Part shown: one piece after another, positions 1 through 11,861 of the stretch
How the letters are laid out: the number at the start of each line of letters is the position of its first letter
Position numbering within the stretch: position 1 is the stretch's first letter
DNA from: Diaporthe sp. PMI_573
Lineage: Eukaryota; Ascomycota; Sordariomycetes; Diaporthales; Diaporthaceae
DNA: 64,000 bases
NCBI GenBank assembly: GCA_021399435.1
Contig: JAJTUP010000022.1
Location: 620,001 to 684,000 of the forward strand
Direction of reading: 5' to 3'
Notes under the pieces: model-generated
Database searches by the model: none
What the model was told of the DNA's origin: nothing
The model's input: the letters and a program-made list of their open reading frames with translations, nothing else
Position numbers and translations under genes: made by a program

Positions 1-1
1 C

Positions 2-596
2 CCATGTCCCTGGGTCATCCTCAATGACTTTGGTGGTGCTTTCTCCATGGGAGTATGTCTACACCACCCTCCTCCACCCCAGCGCGCCCCCATCCTGGCG
101 ATCTAGCTAACGCCCCTCTCCAACAGGCAATCGGCGGCACGATCTGGCACGGCATCAAAGGCTTTCGCAACAGCCCCTACGGCGAGCGGCGGATAGGCGC
201 CATCACAGCTGTCAAGATGCGCGCCCCGGTATTAGGCGGCAACTTCGGCGCCTGGGGAGGCTTGTTCAGCTTGTGCGACTGCGCCGTCAAGGGCGTCCGG
301 CAAAAAGAGGACCCCTGGAACGCGATCGGGGCGGGATTCCTGACGGGTGGTGCTCTGGCCATGCGGGGCGGGTTCAAGTCGGCGAGGAACGGCGCTATCG
401 GTTGCGCTGTGTTGCTGGCAGTGATCGAGGGTGTCGGTATTGGTTTCCAAAAGATGATGGCTGGCAGCACAAAACTAGAGGTAAGTCGCCCTCTGCTCCA
501 CCGACGGGATTGAGTCTTGAAGCCCCGTACTGATTGACGCATTCACAGGTCCCCATGCCACCACCGTCACCAAACGGCGAGCAAGTACTAGCATGA
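2..596 (+). CDS. TIM17: TIM17, mitochondrial inner-membrane import translocase subunit (5' partial)
   Basis: Core subunit of the TIM23 complex, which moves presequence proteins across the mitochondrial inner membrane. Visible exons are 2-52 (5' end outside the window), 127-480 and 549-596; introns at 53-126 and 481-548 have GTATGT/CAG and GTAAGT/CAG borders. The first visible residues read [17 protein letters not shown], the Tim17 N-terminus, so only about eight residues are missing. Exon 2 gives the family core with [21 protein letters not shown] and [15 protein letters not shown], and Gly-rich membrane segments up to [10 protein letters not shown]. The two Cys that form the Tim17 disulfide in yeast are both present (CPW and DCAVKG). 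The last exon adds a short polar tail ending EQVLA. Identification rests on family motifs and is very secure; only the start is unseen. Confidence 0.96.
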
Positions 597-1055
597 TCGG
601 CCTCCCGAGTCCGACCTTTTCCTTCCCTTGTTCACATTGTACAACCATCAGCCTGGTTTTCGGAGTCGAGAATCTCCCCACTTCAGAGGAAATATAAGAT
701 ATGAACTGCGACGAAGCCACCTATCTCATCTTCGGTGTTGTCACTGGCATAAATCGCAATGCTCAACGGCGGAGTTCAGGGGTCCCCATAGAACATAGTC
801 GGAAGAAAGATACGGGTTTAATTAGACCAACACTTGCATGGCCTTTGGTGGTTTCGAGCCCAGGTGAAGCATAGCTCTGACGGCATCTTGGGGGATGTCC
901 CAGTCGCACAGGACGACACAAATCCGCCTGCCGGCTCAAGGTCGAAGCCCTCAAGGTGTGCCCTTGGTGCTCTTGGTGCTCACTAGCGTGGTTTGCCCGA
1001 GGGCCTAGCCAAACTTTGACCCCAGGATATAAGTTAAACGTTCTGATGTATTTTC
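597..1055. other. Intergenic, TIM17 to tRNA
   Basis: This is the 3' flank of TIM17 and the 5' flank of the tRNA gene. No open frame here looks like protein and I see no repeat. Confidence 0.6.
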
Positions 1056-1190
1056 AGGCCGGTAGTATAGCGGTATACGCCCGGGTTTCCTTACTCCTGT
1101 GCTAAAGTCACAGTGAGACCTTGTCTTGACTTCGTCTACCTAAGATTTCAAGCACCCCGGGAGATCCAGGTTCAACTCCTGGCTGGCCTA
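1056..1190 (+). tRNA. tRNA gene with a long intron (probably Gly-UCC, identity uncertain)
   Basis: A seven-pair acceptor stem can be drawn between 1056-1062 and 1183-1189 (one G-U pair), with A1190 as discriminator. The D arm GTAT/ATAC encloses a GG-containing loop. The T arm is CCAGG/CCTGG with loop TTCAACT. The internal Pol III promoters match consensus: box A TAGTATAGCGG and box B GGTTCAACTCC. The halves of the anticodon stem are the CCCGGG near 1080 and the CCCGGG near 1156, separated by far more than a normal loop, so about 60 nt must be an intron. If the stem is CCGGG/CCCGG the loop reads TTTCC plus AC, giving anticodon UCC (Gly); a one-base shift gives UUC (Glu). The intron does not clearly sit at the usual 37/38 position, so the isotype is tentative. 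A T7 terminator follows. Confidence 0.8.
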
Positions 1191-1201
1191 TCACTCACTT
1201 C

Positions 1202-1208
1202 TTTTTTT
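1202..1208 (+). terminator. Pol III terminator of the tRNA gene
   Basis: A run of seven T lies 11 bp after the tRNA 3' end, as expected for RNA polymerase III termination. Confidence 0.8.
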
Positions 1209-4200
1209 CGCCTCTTCGCCTTTTCCATCGTTTTTCTTCCTCATTTCCCTTCGTTCTCATCATTATATTCACTCAGCTACAACTGATGATTCAATCTCAT
1301 CTTCACATGCGGGATTTCTTTCTGTGTTCAATACCAAAGCTACGGTCTTTCTCCTATACCTATATCTTACCAGTGCCAGCTAGGCCGCCGTACTCGGATC
1401 CGCCGCCAGTGTGATTGAAACCTTTCCGTCATGCCGTCGCCTTCATTTGTCATATCTAAGTGACTGCATGCGCTGTGGGGGGATCCAAGTGATGTCGACT
1501 TGCTGACGCTCGATGCAACCGGCGGTCCCTGTGAGCGTCTGGAAGGGGCGACCCAAATAATATCCAGCTGTAACAGACCGAACATGGGGAAAGAACAACT
1601 CTTGAGCAGGCTTGCTAGAGTGGCATCCTGGTTTTTATGTGATTGTCCCATTAATGCTATGCAAGTCCTCTCTTTTGTCGTGTACTAATAAAATTTGACA
1701 TAGCAGAGCTGGGCGGTGCTTGGCGTGCCGGGTGCGAGTCTTTTAGCTGCTGATGAACCATCAAACTTTCTTGAAACAGGCAAAGAAGACGCGTTAGGCA
1801 TGATAGCGTTATACTTAGGGGTGGTATACAGGCATTTGAACTCCGCCGATAACAAATACAACACCCAGAGGCAAGATCCTCGGTGTTGGCACGCTCTCGT
1901 TCTCTCAGGGACAAAGAGGGGGAGGGCGTTGGCACCAAAAAATATGAAGTTTACATCGATCCAGTGCGGAGGAAGGTGGACGGCTCGCATCGACCACCGC
2001 ACTGGCTTGTCATAAGCCATTCGTGGACAGGAGGCGAGCCATCAGCCCGAGTCCTGAACAATCCCTGGAGAGCGATGCAGAGTGTGCCTTTGGGGTCAAC
2101 TCTCATCTTACCAGAAATGGGATTACACCCAGAGTGCTGCGCTTCGAGTTCGGACATGTTTATGTCACTCGCTACCGTGCAACTTTGGTACTGATAATTT
2201 AGTGTTTCCCCCAAGTGTGTGCTCTCTAGTATGTTTTTATTACAGCGAGAAAGTCTCGGAAGCCAACGCTGCTGCTGCATCAACCTTGAAGACCCTCAGC
2301 TTCAAGCCTGGTTCTGCCTGTCAAGTCAGCCTGTTCACTCTTAATCATCACTTCCGTCTTCTTTCCCGCTAATGGGAGAATGTCGTTTCTTACACTGATA
2401 ATTTCACTGCCTGTCTTCCAGGTATCTAACGCCGGGGTCAAAGCTTCCGGCATCAAGTCCTTGCCCGTGTGCCAAGCATAGCTTTGCACAATACAAGAGA
2501 GTCGTGCCCATTACAGATGGACCTTTGCCAAAGTATTGATCAAGGCCGGAGAGCACTTTCAAAGTTGGAGCATTGTAAACAAGCTGTCGATTCACGATTA
2601 CACGTGCCAACAGAGAGCAAGTAAGCTGCTCCTAAGGAAGCTGCGTGCAGCTGCAAGCTTTACCCAGAGAACACGGGTAAAAGTCCAAATGCCCCTCACG
2701 GTCTGCCAGACCGCCGACACTGCATTGGCAAGAATTAGCCTGTCGCCTTCAAAGAACTGCAGGCGGGTGTCTAGAGACAACCTGGTCCATCTACCAGCTC
2801 CGGAAAGAATTGTCTGGCAGCCACGGCTTTGGCCAGCATCATCGGTTGTCTCGGCACGGAAGGGTTCCGCACCTACTGCGTAACGTCATTACCACCTTAG
2901 CTGATGAGGGTCACACTCTCATTCCAGAGAGCTTTTCCCACTGCTATGTCTCTGGATGAGCACTTGCAAGGGATGTGGTAAATGAAATCTTTCTCCCCGT
3001 AGATTAATGCACCGACATGGCGGAGGTTTACCTGGTTAGATTTCCTATTTCGGAGTAGGTTTCCAGACTGGCCAATCGCATGTTATACCTTGGTCGCAAG
3101 AAAGTGGGGTCTTGGACAAACTCTGGGCTTGTTCCAACACTTGAGTGCTTACATGGAGGACGGCGTGCGTTGTACGAATGAGTTGGTGGATTGAGAAGAC
3201 AAATCTTTTATTGCGATCTCTACTTTAAACGTCGAGACCCAGTTCTCTCCAGCTAGCATCATGTTGTCAGAAATAGATCCTGAAAACAAGGGTCGGTGCT
3301 GGAATTCAATTTCGACAGCCGAGGGCCATGGAGGGGCACGCCACAGCACAACTCCGCTTCACCCGCAGTACCCGTGTTGCTATAAGTGTTAACAATAAGG
3401 TGATGAGGACTGGTTTCTTTTAGTGATACATAACCATCACGGACTTGATCGCACGCGAATCATGTGACAACAGAGCATTTGAGACTGTACTGGTCTTCCG
3501 GAGGGCTCCGTACAATGCCCACGTTTGAGTATAGACTGTAGCGAAGCGTCGTAGGGGGCTGTCTTTAAGGGGCAGCTTCATTTGGTCATTCACTACCAGA
3601 CACTTGAAAATGGAACTGGACATATTGGGATACTGGCCTACAGAGTTCACCCGTCCCCTAGTAATTCGAGCAAGGAAACAACCCCTTGTATCTCCTATAT
3701 CTGGGTTCAATCGGTCTTACACAATCCAACCAAGGCTTACCGGAACTTGCCACGCCCATTACTTCCCTTGTGCCTATTCGGCCATGATACGTTGTGTTCC
3801 TTCGCTTGAGATGATTCACATATGCGGAGTAGAGATCAGAAAACACCCTCGCAGGAGGTACCGAATCAGGTTGTCCCTCCTGATGTCTCAGACGTTGCCT
3901 CTCGAAAAGGCTCGAGATTCATTTACAATGTTCAAACTTTTCCAAGATGAAGTCTCTATCCTCATTTTAAAGACCATCAATGGCCATCTCACGGCTTGCG
4001 TCAGCCGAGACGATGATCAAATCGCTGTACCCGAGCAATGATGCTGCATCATCTGCGTGCGGGGACATCAGTAAGGCATTTTTAACGTACAAATGGCCTG
4101 TACCCATGGGCCAATTGTGCCACAGGAAATGGGTCCAGCCAATTTTCCACTTCGCACAGGTCCCGTTTGAGGTTGTCGATAGGCACGAGCCAACGCCTGG

Positions 4201-5161
4201 CATGTCCGAGGTCACGGGCGGCAGCGGACCAAGACGACATGCCTTGGCCTGCCAGAAGACTGAAACCGCGCCAAAGAAAAATGTCGGCATAAGGGCCGTT
4301 GGGTCGAGGAGGGATCCTCAGGGACGACCCGTGAAGCCCGCTGTTGAAAAAGGCGCGCTGGGGCTCAAGCTGACCGTGGCGTTCTGTGAAAGGCCTGGAC
4401 CACGGCGCGACTCTCCCTACATACTCGGCTGAGCGTTTTCGCCGATGTCACAAAGCTTTCTGTGTGGCGGAGAAATGTCCTGTTGTTAGTAAGAGAAAGG
4501 ACAAAGCCCATGGGAGGGATGATGATAGAAAGAGTCGACATAGCAATGATTTATGCTTGTGTACGTCTGTACACATCAATGATCCCGGGTTCTATAAGTG
4601 GGAGCAATGCTTAAAACAATGTGAAAGTGGTGGACTTGTTTTCCATGGCCATGTTTTCGGGTGGCAGTGGCTGTGCTGGCGGTTGCTGGTTTGCAGGGTG
4701 CAACTAAACTGAGACCCTCTGTCTTCAGCATCAACCGTTGCGAGACCCGACCCGGTGGTCTAAGACACAATCAGGACTAAAAGTTCGTCTGGGTAGGAAC
4801 CCCCGGCCAATGACAGGCGCTTTGACGGCCCACTTGCAGAGGGAATGTCTCTGACCATCGCCACGGAACACCGATGATGACATAACCCTTAAGCCCCTCC
4901 GAGGCCCAGCCCAGGGTGCGTGGGTGCGTGGGTGCGCTTCGCTTTGTCACTGGGAGGCACGCTTTCGAAGGCTGATTGATCCCCTCGACTGTGCTACTCC
5001 TTGGTTGATTACTATACAATCCTTTACCATGCGCCATTTCCGCTCCGTGCTTTCCGATCTGCAACCTCGACTGTCAGCCCGCTGATCCTCGTCCTCGTCT
5101 TGGTCGGCACGTCGGCCCCATCGCGAACACAAACCCCAAAGTTCCCAACGGCCGAGCGAGC
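1209..5161. other. Gene-poor stretch before NAD kinase
   Basis: Nearly 4 kb without a convincing gene. Open frames are short, overlap on both strands and carry no recognisable domain. A small upstream ORF of 18 codons plus stop (5029-5085) ends 76 bp before the NAD kinase start and could sit in its 5' leader. I see no transposon ends or tandem repeats. Confidence 0.5.
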
Positions 5162-7108
5162 ATGGGCGGCCAAGATAAGCAGGTCGCCTTCGAGGACCCT
5201 CACTCCAGCGCCAGCGACGAGGATGCCAAGGCCGTTGAGGTACTGACCAACTGCCCCTCAGTGCCCCTCCATCTCCTGCCACCGCCCTGCCCTCACTACT
5301 ATTCCCAATCGTCACCGTCACCGTCACCGACACCAGGTCGCTTATCTTGTCACCGCCGGCCCGCTGACCAGATAACCAGGTCACCTTCGACACCGGCAGC
5401 GTCTACCGTCGCAAGAGCTCCCTCGTCCCCTCCGAAGCCCCAATCCCCAAGCTGCGCCAGCAGCATAACGACAAGACGCAATGCCTCGTCCACCAGTTCC
5501 TCGAATCGCAGAAGCGGGCCCGCCACGCGCAGCACGAGAAGGACAGGCAGCATGAGCATCACGTCGACGGCGCCTCGCTGTCCGAGAACGGCGTGTCTGA
5601 CCAGCGCCTGGTCGAGCCCAAGGGCAAGTGCGCCATCCTCTCCCGGGGTGCCGATGCCGACGCCGGCAGCGACGCCGGCCAGACCGATGAGCACGAGTGG
5701 GCCAAGCAGATCGCCAAGTCGACCTCGGACATGGACAAGTCGCACGCCGAGGCCGAACACGAGCTGCACAGCCGCCTTCTGACCAAGAAGCAGCTGAGCG
5801 AGATGGCCTGGGGCGTCAGGGAGCTGAGCAGGCGGCTGGGGAGCATGCGGCTCAAGTTCCGCGTGCGCAACGTATTCATATTGACCAAGGTCTACGATCG
5901 CGACCTGATACCCAAGACGAGGGAGCTTGCCCGCTGGCTGCTGGATAAGGAGCGGGACGTGAGATACACAGTATATCTGGAGCGGGACCTCAAGACCAAC
6001 AAGCAGTTCAACGCGGAGGGGCTGATCGAAGAATTAAAGAAGGATTATATACGGGCCGGCGAACTCGAGGAGGAGAATGCCAATGCCATCACGAGGCGCC
6101 TGAGGTGGTGGGACGAGCACATGTGCCGGACGAGGCCGCACACCTTCGACTTCGCAATAACCCTAGGCGGCGACGGCACTGTGCTCTACGCCAGCTGGCT
6201 ATTCCAGCGCATCGTGCCCCCCGTTTTGAGTTTTGCGCTAGGGAGCCTGGGCTTCCTGACCAAGTTTGATTTCGAGGACTACCAAAACACACTCAGCGGG
6301 GCCTTCAAGGAGGGCGTAACTGTTAGTCTCAGGTTACGGTTCGAGGGAACCATCATGAGGAGCCAAAAGCGGAAGAGGGATCCAGGTCTGATAACGGATG
6401 GCACCGCCGGCAGTTCAAACACTTCAAGTGAGGAAGACGAGGAGAGCACACGGCGAGACCGGGACCTGGTAGAAGAGCTGATTGGTGAAGAAAAAGAGGA
6501 CGAGCACACACACAAGCCGGACGGGACGTACGAGATATTAAACGAGATCGTGGTGGACCGGGGACCTAACCCGAGTAAGTCTACACTTCTCATTTTGGCT
6601 ACCGCTCCCTGTGGTGACGATGGTGATAATATGTGTAAACATGGGCTGATGCACACTCCCAGCGATGTCCTATCTCGAAATATTCGGTGACGATGAACAC
6701 TTCACCTCGGTCCTGGCCGACGGTATCTGCGTATCGACGCCGACAGGGTCTACAGCCTACAACCTCGCGGCGGGCGGCTCGCTCTGCCACCCGGAGAACC
6801 CGGTGATGCTGGTGACGGCCATCTGCGCGCATACGCTGTCGTTCCGACCCATCATCCTGCCCGACACCATCGTGCTGCGGGTAGGCGTCCCCTTCTCGGC
6901 GCGCACGAGCTCCTGGGCCAGCTTCGACGGCCGCGAGAGGCTCGAGCTGCTCCCGGGGGACTACGTCACCATCTCGGCCAGCCGCTTCCCCTTCGCCAGC
7001 GTCCAGGCCGAGGGCCGCCGCTCCGAGGACTGGGTGAACAGTATCAGCGGCAAGCTCGGGTGGAACACGAGGCAGAAGCAGAAGGCCTACAAGGAATGGG
7101 AGCACTGA
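5162..7108 (+). CDS. NAD kinase (ATP-NAD+ 2'-phosphotransferase)
   Basis: Phosphorylates NAD+ to NADP+, the cell's source of NADP(H). Exons are 5162-5239, 5380-6574 and 6663-7108, giving about 572 residues. The second junction splits an ACG codon and restores GPNPTMSYLEIFGDDEHFTSV, the fungal form of this motif. The nucleotide-binding GGDGT is at residues 289-293 inside LGGDGTVLYASWLFQ, followed by LGSLGFLTKFDF and, in exon 3, the NAD-binding TPTGSTAYNLAAGG. The first 120 or so residues are polar and probably disordered. A charged insert rich in Lys/Arg then Glu/Asp/Ser (about residues 350-410) interrupts the catalytic domain before DGTYEILNEIVVDRG. No mitochondrial presequence is evident, so a cytosolic enzyme (Utr1-like) is likely. 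A polyadenylation-like AATAAA lies near 7250. Confidence 0.95.
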
Positions 7109-8283
7109 GGAGCTGCGGCCGCGGCATAAACGGGGTTGTAAGATCACTTTGCGGGCGGGCATACACATAGTGCAGGCGTTGGAGTTAATTATCACATAGC
7201 GGGACTACCCCGTCATGAGCGTATGACTTGCACCTGGACAAAGCAAAAGGAATAAATCTCGCCCAAAGAGCAGGCCCGGTGTCCGCCCCTGCGAAGTTCG
7301 CAGGCGGGCGAGTCAAAAAAACAACAAAAACGGCAATAGAACATAGCGCCACATCATCACGATCCGGAAGGATATCAACTACTGCCGAGGAATCTCAAGA
7401 GTCAACCCCTGTGCGCTCCGCTGCCACAGCGGCGTGGACACAGCGTAACATGCTCTTCCCACCCAGCCTGCGTGTGACGGACAACCCCTGCCAGACACCA
7501 GTTCCCGGCCGCCACCATACGACATAGATCAGACGAAAGGGCGATCCCACCAAAAAGTTCCAGCATGACGACAGGAGTCGATCATTAATGCCACTCGAAA
7601 CGGTCACCGGCGCCACGCCCCGCCCACCGTGATGCTAGCGATAACGAGCAAGGCAGACAGACTAGCACGAACGGATGGCGGAGCCTGTCATCAGTTGGTT
7701 CCCGTCTACTTGATTCCCTCTCACAGAGTTCTTTACAGAAATGTCGCTACACACGCCGCACACTAGCACCCCTACCTCTTCTGATCACCCTTCATCCCGG
7801 TAGGGCCTCGAGCCTGGAAAATCTCTGATCCTGTTCTCGAGGTGACGGTAGAGTGATCAAAGATTGAGTTGCAGGCGCCTCGGTCGATCTTGGCCGTAGG
7901 CAAAAGTCGAGGCGCCACTTTCAATTGGGCACTGCGGATGCATCAATTCGTCGTTGTTCACGAGTGGTTTCACTACTAAGGGAAGATCGATATGCCCCCT
8001 GTTTTGTTGTCGAGAGTCTGTACCTATCAACAAAACTACCAATTCGTGTAATAGAACACGAATAGCCCTTGAGGTAGCTATTGAAAGGGAGCGGAAATAA
8101 CTACAAGAAACTTTGAAAGAGAAGATTCAACTTGTAGGAACAGCGTTACAATATTTGTGGGGCAAGTAAGCCAGGCAGGCACTTTGATATCAACAACACA
8201 ACTCCTCCGGACTCAGCCTCAGCCAGCCTCGCGCCTTTTCCTCAAGGACTCGTCCCGGGAGCTCCTCGGAATGCAGACATAAC
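7109..8283. other. Intergenic, NAD kinase to membrane protein
   Basis: 3' flank of NAD kinase and promoter side of the next gene. No convincing coding frame or repeat was seen. Confidence 0.5.
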
Positions 8284-9961
8284 ATGCTAGCACCAAGAAT
8301 CATGGACCTGCCAGCCTTGACCACCGCCGACGCCAGGAGGGTCTACTGCCTCTACCCCGTCAGCGGCAACTACACCAGCTACCAGCGCAACCTCCTGTAC
8401 CTCGCCACGGCCTTCGCCCTCCTCGGCCACGCGCACGAGTGGCTGACGGCGGGGACCCTGGCCTTCATCGTCGCCTACTCGTCTACGGCCGCCGTGCACG
8501 GGATAGCCCTGGCCCTCGACGGCGGCGCCCAGCACGACGGGGACCTCTTCGCCGTCGGGGTCGTCGTCCGCTGGGCCCTGTACACGTCCTTTTCCTGCGC
8601 GCTGTTTTTTCCCGCGCCTGCGCGATCGGCACTTTGTCCTCCTCAGCAGCTGGACCGCCCTGCTCGTCGTGAGCAGCCTGGTACAGGTGTTCGCCCTCCC
8701 GTGGCTGGTCATGAACATGGACGCCTCGATCGTGCTGTCCCTCCGGGACGCGGCCGGTCAGTGGTCTGACCCTTGTGCTGAGATGGGTGTGCGTGCCTTT
8801 TTTAGAGGATACCCCGGCGACTCGATGAGCCCCGTGGTCTGGGATGACGAGATTGGCAGCGCCGACGTGTCGTCGTCATCGCTGCTGTATAATGCTGACG
8901 GCGGCGTCATACATAAGCCAGACTTATACCAGGCTGCAGGCGGCGCCTTGTACTTGGTCCTGGTCGCTCTTAGAAACAGCCTCCTGATTGCGGCGTCAGT
9001 CCAGATGGTGATTGCGGACAGTCGAACCTCTAGGAATCACGTCTTTGTGCGGTTGCTCGCAAAGCGAGTGCTTTGCCCGCCATCAACACGCAAAGGACCA
9101 AACATGTCGCCCACAATCGTGATCATGCGGTTCCTGCAGCTTCGCTGGTTCCTGCTTCAGTGTCTTCCCGTGCTCCACCTCGTCGAGCTACCGATAAAGG
9201 TCGCTGCGCGCGTGCTGTTCCGACTCTTTGGGATCCCAAGACTGAGGCTTGAAGATATCTCATTTCTGGAACCTGAAAGGATATCTGAAAGGAGATACAA
9301 GGCTGCCAAATACGCCGCCATGTCCTTCCACATCCTGATGTACCTGGGCTATGTGACATGGCTACCGGACGTCGTGTTGAACTCCAGGGGCGGGGCCGGG
9401 CCCCTCGCGCACATCCCAGAGTCGGAGACCTTTCGGGCTGTTGGCCAGTGGTCATCCTGGCTCACGTTCTCCCTGGCAGTTGCCCCAGCATTTGCCAATG
9501 CCAGCTTCCGGCTGCTGGGGTGGTATCCCCCCGACAAGTCGGGCCCAGACCAGATAGAAACCATGGATTCATGGTGGCTGCACCATCCACTCAGGATCCT
9601 CTACTCTCAGGTCCGGGAATGGCTTCTCGCCGAGTGGGCAGAGACGAAAGAGTGGTGGAGGCATCCGGAAAACCAAGCAATCGCCTCTCTGAAGGCCACA
9701 GAGCAGGAAGACGATAGAGACGGCGGATTCACAAGCAGAATGATCCAAGCGCTAGAAGTATTTAGAACACATCGGACTGGCTCTATTCTACCCATCTCTA
9801 CGCCGACGCAGCCGAGTGAACACCCCCGAGAACACCCCCGAGAACACGACGGTCTGCCTGACTATGCCATCAAAGTAGCAACGAACGGTAAGGGGAGATG
9901 GAAGCAAGTCCAGACATTTGAGACTTGCAGGTTGCACAAGTGGCTATCCAGAGACACTTAA
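8284..9961 (+). CDS. Multi-pass membrane protein, frame broken at a T6 run
   Basis: Two overlapping frames together read as one protein. The first starts at 8284 (MLAPRIMDLPAL) and contains VYCLYPVSGNYTSYQRNLLY and hydrophobic helices such as WLTAGTLAFIVAYSSTAAVH. At the T run 8605-8610 it should pass into the +1 frame, which is open from there to the stop at 9959-9961 and continues with SSWTALLVVSSLVQVFALPW. Removing one T would give a single product of about 558 residues; no GT-AG intron of suitable size explains the shift. Further helices include GGALYLVLVALRNSLLIAA and a region near 9310-9500. The C-terminus is hydrophilic, with a short repeat of PREH units. It resembles an uncharacterised fungal membrane family; I do not recognise a function. 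Either a sequencing error in the homopolymer or a recent loss-of-function mutation is possible. Confidence 0.7.
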
Positions 9962-10716
9962 GCCAGCCACCCATATCCCTGCCCCCGGTGGTTCCCAACG
10001 GCTACAACCGAAGCCGGCCTACCACGCAGCCACGCCAGCCATGGCCAGGATATCCCGGGACGGAGCCGCGGTGGCGCGCTCCAGAAGTCTAAAACCGGGA
10101 CTGGGATGTTCTCTTGCATCTTGGCGCGACGTCCTGAGACAGCACTCAGGCGTGAGTCGTCATCAGAGCACTTCACTTGCACAGCGATCCTTCCTGACTC
10201 AGACATACACACTGCTGCGTTCGTTCGGATTAACGAGAGCGAACTGCCCGCACATCGAGAAACCCCGGAGTACATGGGTGCTGCGACAGACGTGATGGGA
10301 CGGACGGCCGGACGGGATTTTGAACTTCGGTTGTCAGAAGCTTTTTTTTTTCACCTCTCAGAACTCGGGATCACGTGTGTTATTGACTGTATCAATCCGG
10401 TCGTAATATTGCTGATCCGACATCCAAGCTGAGTGGCCCGATTATGGCGCTGCTTGGACGATCTATATCTCTGTCCAGCCTTGAAACTGTCCCTCAAACG
10501 CCGCTCACCAGACATGAAAAGGAGAAAGGTATATAACGCAGGTTCTGAAGTACAAATTATGGCCTACATGCAAAAATCGTAGGCAAATCCCACCATATTC
10601 ACAGTTTCGGTCGTCTTTTTAAACAAATGGTAAAGTAGTGGTCGTAACAATGAGTCGCTGTTGTGATATGATGGCGTAAATTTCATGGGGTACGAGATGA
10701 CGGGCAGTTTGTTCGT
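9962..10716. other. Intergenic between convergent genes
   Basis: Shared 3' region of the membrane gene (plus) and the secreted-protein gene (minus). It has a T9 run near 10340 and AT-rich stretches typical of 3' ends, but no supported gene. Confidence 0.5.
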
Positions 10717-11861
10717 TCACACCTCATCCTCATCGGCATCCTCGACGGTCTCGACGAAAGTCATCGTGATGCCTTGTTCCCCATCGACATTCAAGTTGAG
10801 AGCGTCGATGCCGTTGGGGTTGGGGCTCGCGCTCGCGTCCCTCTTGTTGGGGGCGATCTGGATGGTCTGAACACGAGGCTCGATTGGCACATCGCGGGCG
10901 CTCATCTTGTTACCGCCGTTCTGAAGGGCTTTTGTGAAGGAGATTAGTCGAAGTCGATTACGAAGTTGCGCCTGTGCCCGTAGGAACACCGAGTTAGAAT
11001 ATGTGGGAAAGAAAACGTGCAAACTCACAAGGAGGAACGCCAGAGCGGACGTACATGGTGGTGACCTTGACCTTCTGGCTAGCACCCAGGTCGCGCCTCT
11101 TGAGCCCGGCAACAGCAGCGCCCTCGACGTTTCCGGTTCCGGGACGGGCGGCAGCCTGGGGGTTGTTGTCGACGATGATACCGACGCCAGCACCACCCTC
11201 ACCAGTTCCTAGTTGCACCTTGGGTCCCTTGACCAGGGCAGCCTCAGCGTACTGCAAGGCGCGGTCGAAGCCGGTCTGACGCTTTGCGATTTTTGGTGTC
11301 TCTCCTTCTTCTCGGGGAGCGATCTCCTTGCCCATACCCTGAAGCGCGGCGATTTGCTGGGCCTATATGAGTTGGTGCTTGTGTTAGCTGCGATGTCCCC
11401 TCATATGACTCGCCCATTGGCGTTGACTGGATGACTGCTCACCTGCTGCTGTAGGTTGGGATCCACGGAGGCGGTCGTAGCAGACCCAGTTGCAGCAGTC
11501 GCGGGCACAGCCGCCGGTTGAGCAGCCGCGGGCGCTGCTTGTGCGGGTGGGGCAGCAGGAGCTTGAGCCTGGCCTTCAGCGGCACCTTGAGCGGCACCAT
11601 TAGTCGCTGCTCCATTTGCTGCGTTCTGTGCTGCGCCCTCAAGAACACTCATCAGGCCGGACACATCTTGATTACCTCCGAAGCTAATTTCACCATCACC
11701 TGTTGGCGTACACTATGATTAGCAAAACATCTCATACTGCTTAGTATGGTCCAGGTGAGCATCTTACCAACTACCAGCGCCGGAGAATACGCTCCGAGGT
11801 TGATGTTCAAAGGCAGGGCGGCGGCGGCGCCGACCATGAACAGGATACGGTATGCAACCAT
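10717..11861 (-). CDS. Secreted Ala-rich protein with several KR (Kex2-type) sites
   Basis: Exons on the minus strand are 11768-11861, 11443-11699, 11029-11362 and 10717-10928, giving 298 residues. The last acceptor was chosen as CAAAAG because the nearer CAG would create a stop at the junction. The N-terminus has a signal peptide (ILFMVGAAAA core, likely cleavage near residue 15), then LPLNINLGAYSPALVV and GDGEISFGG, a block I associate with uncharacterised secreted proteins of Sordariomycetes. Residues about 50-117 are low-complexity Ala/Gln/Pro. The rest holds basic pairs at 144-145 (AKR/Q), 205-207 (LKRR/D) and 257-258 (NKR/D), and a very acidic end (DADEDEV). The family's function is unknown to me. 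Kex2 processing in the Golgi is an inference from the KR pairs after a signal peptide. Confidence 0.85.
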
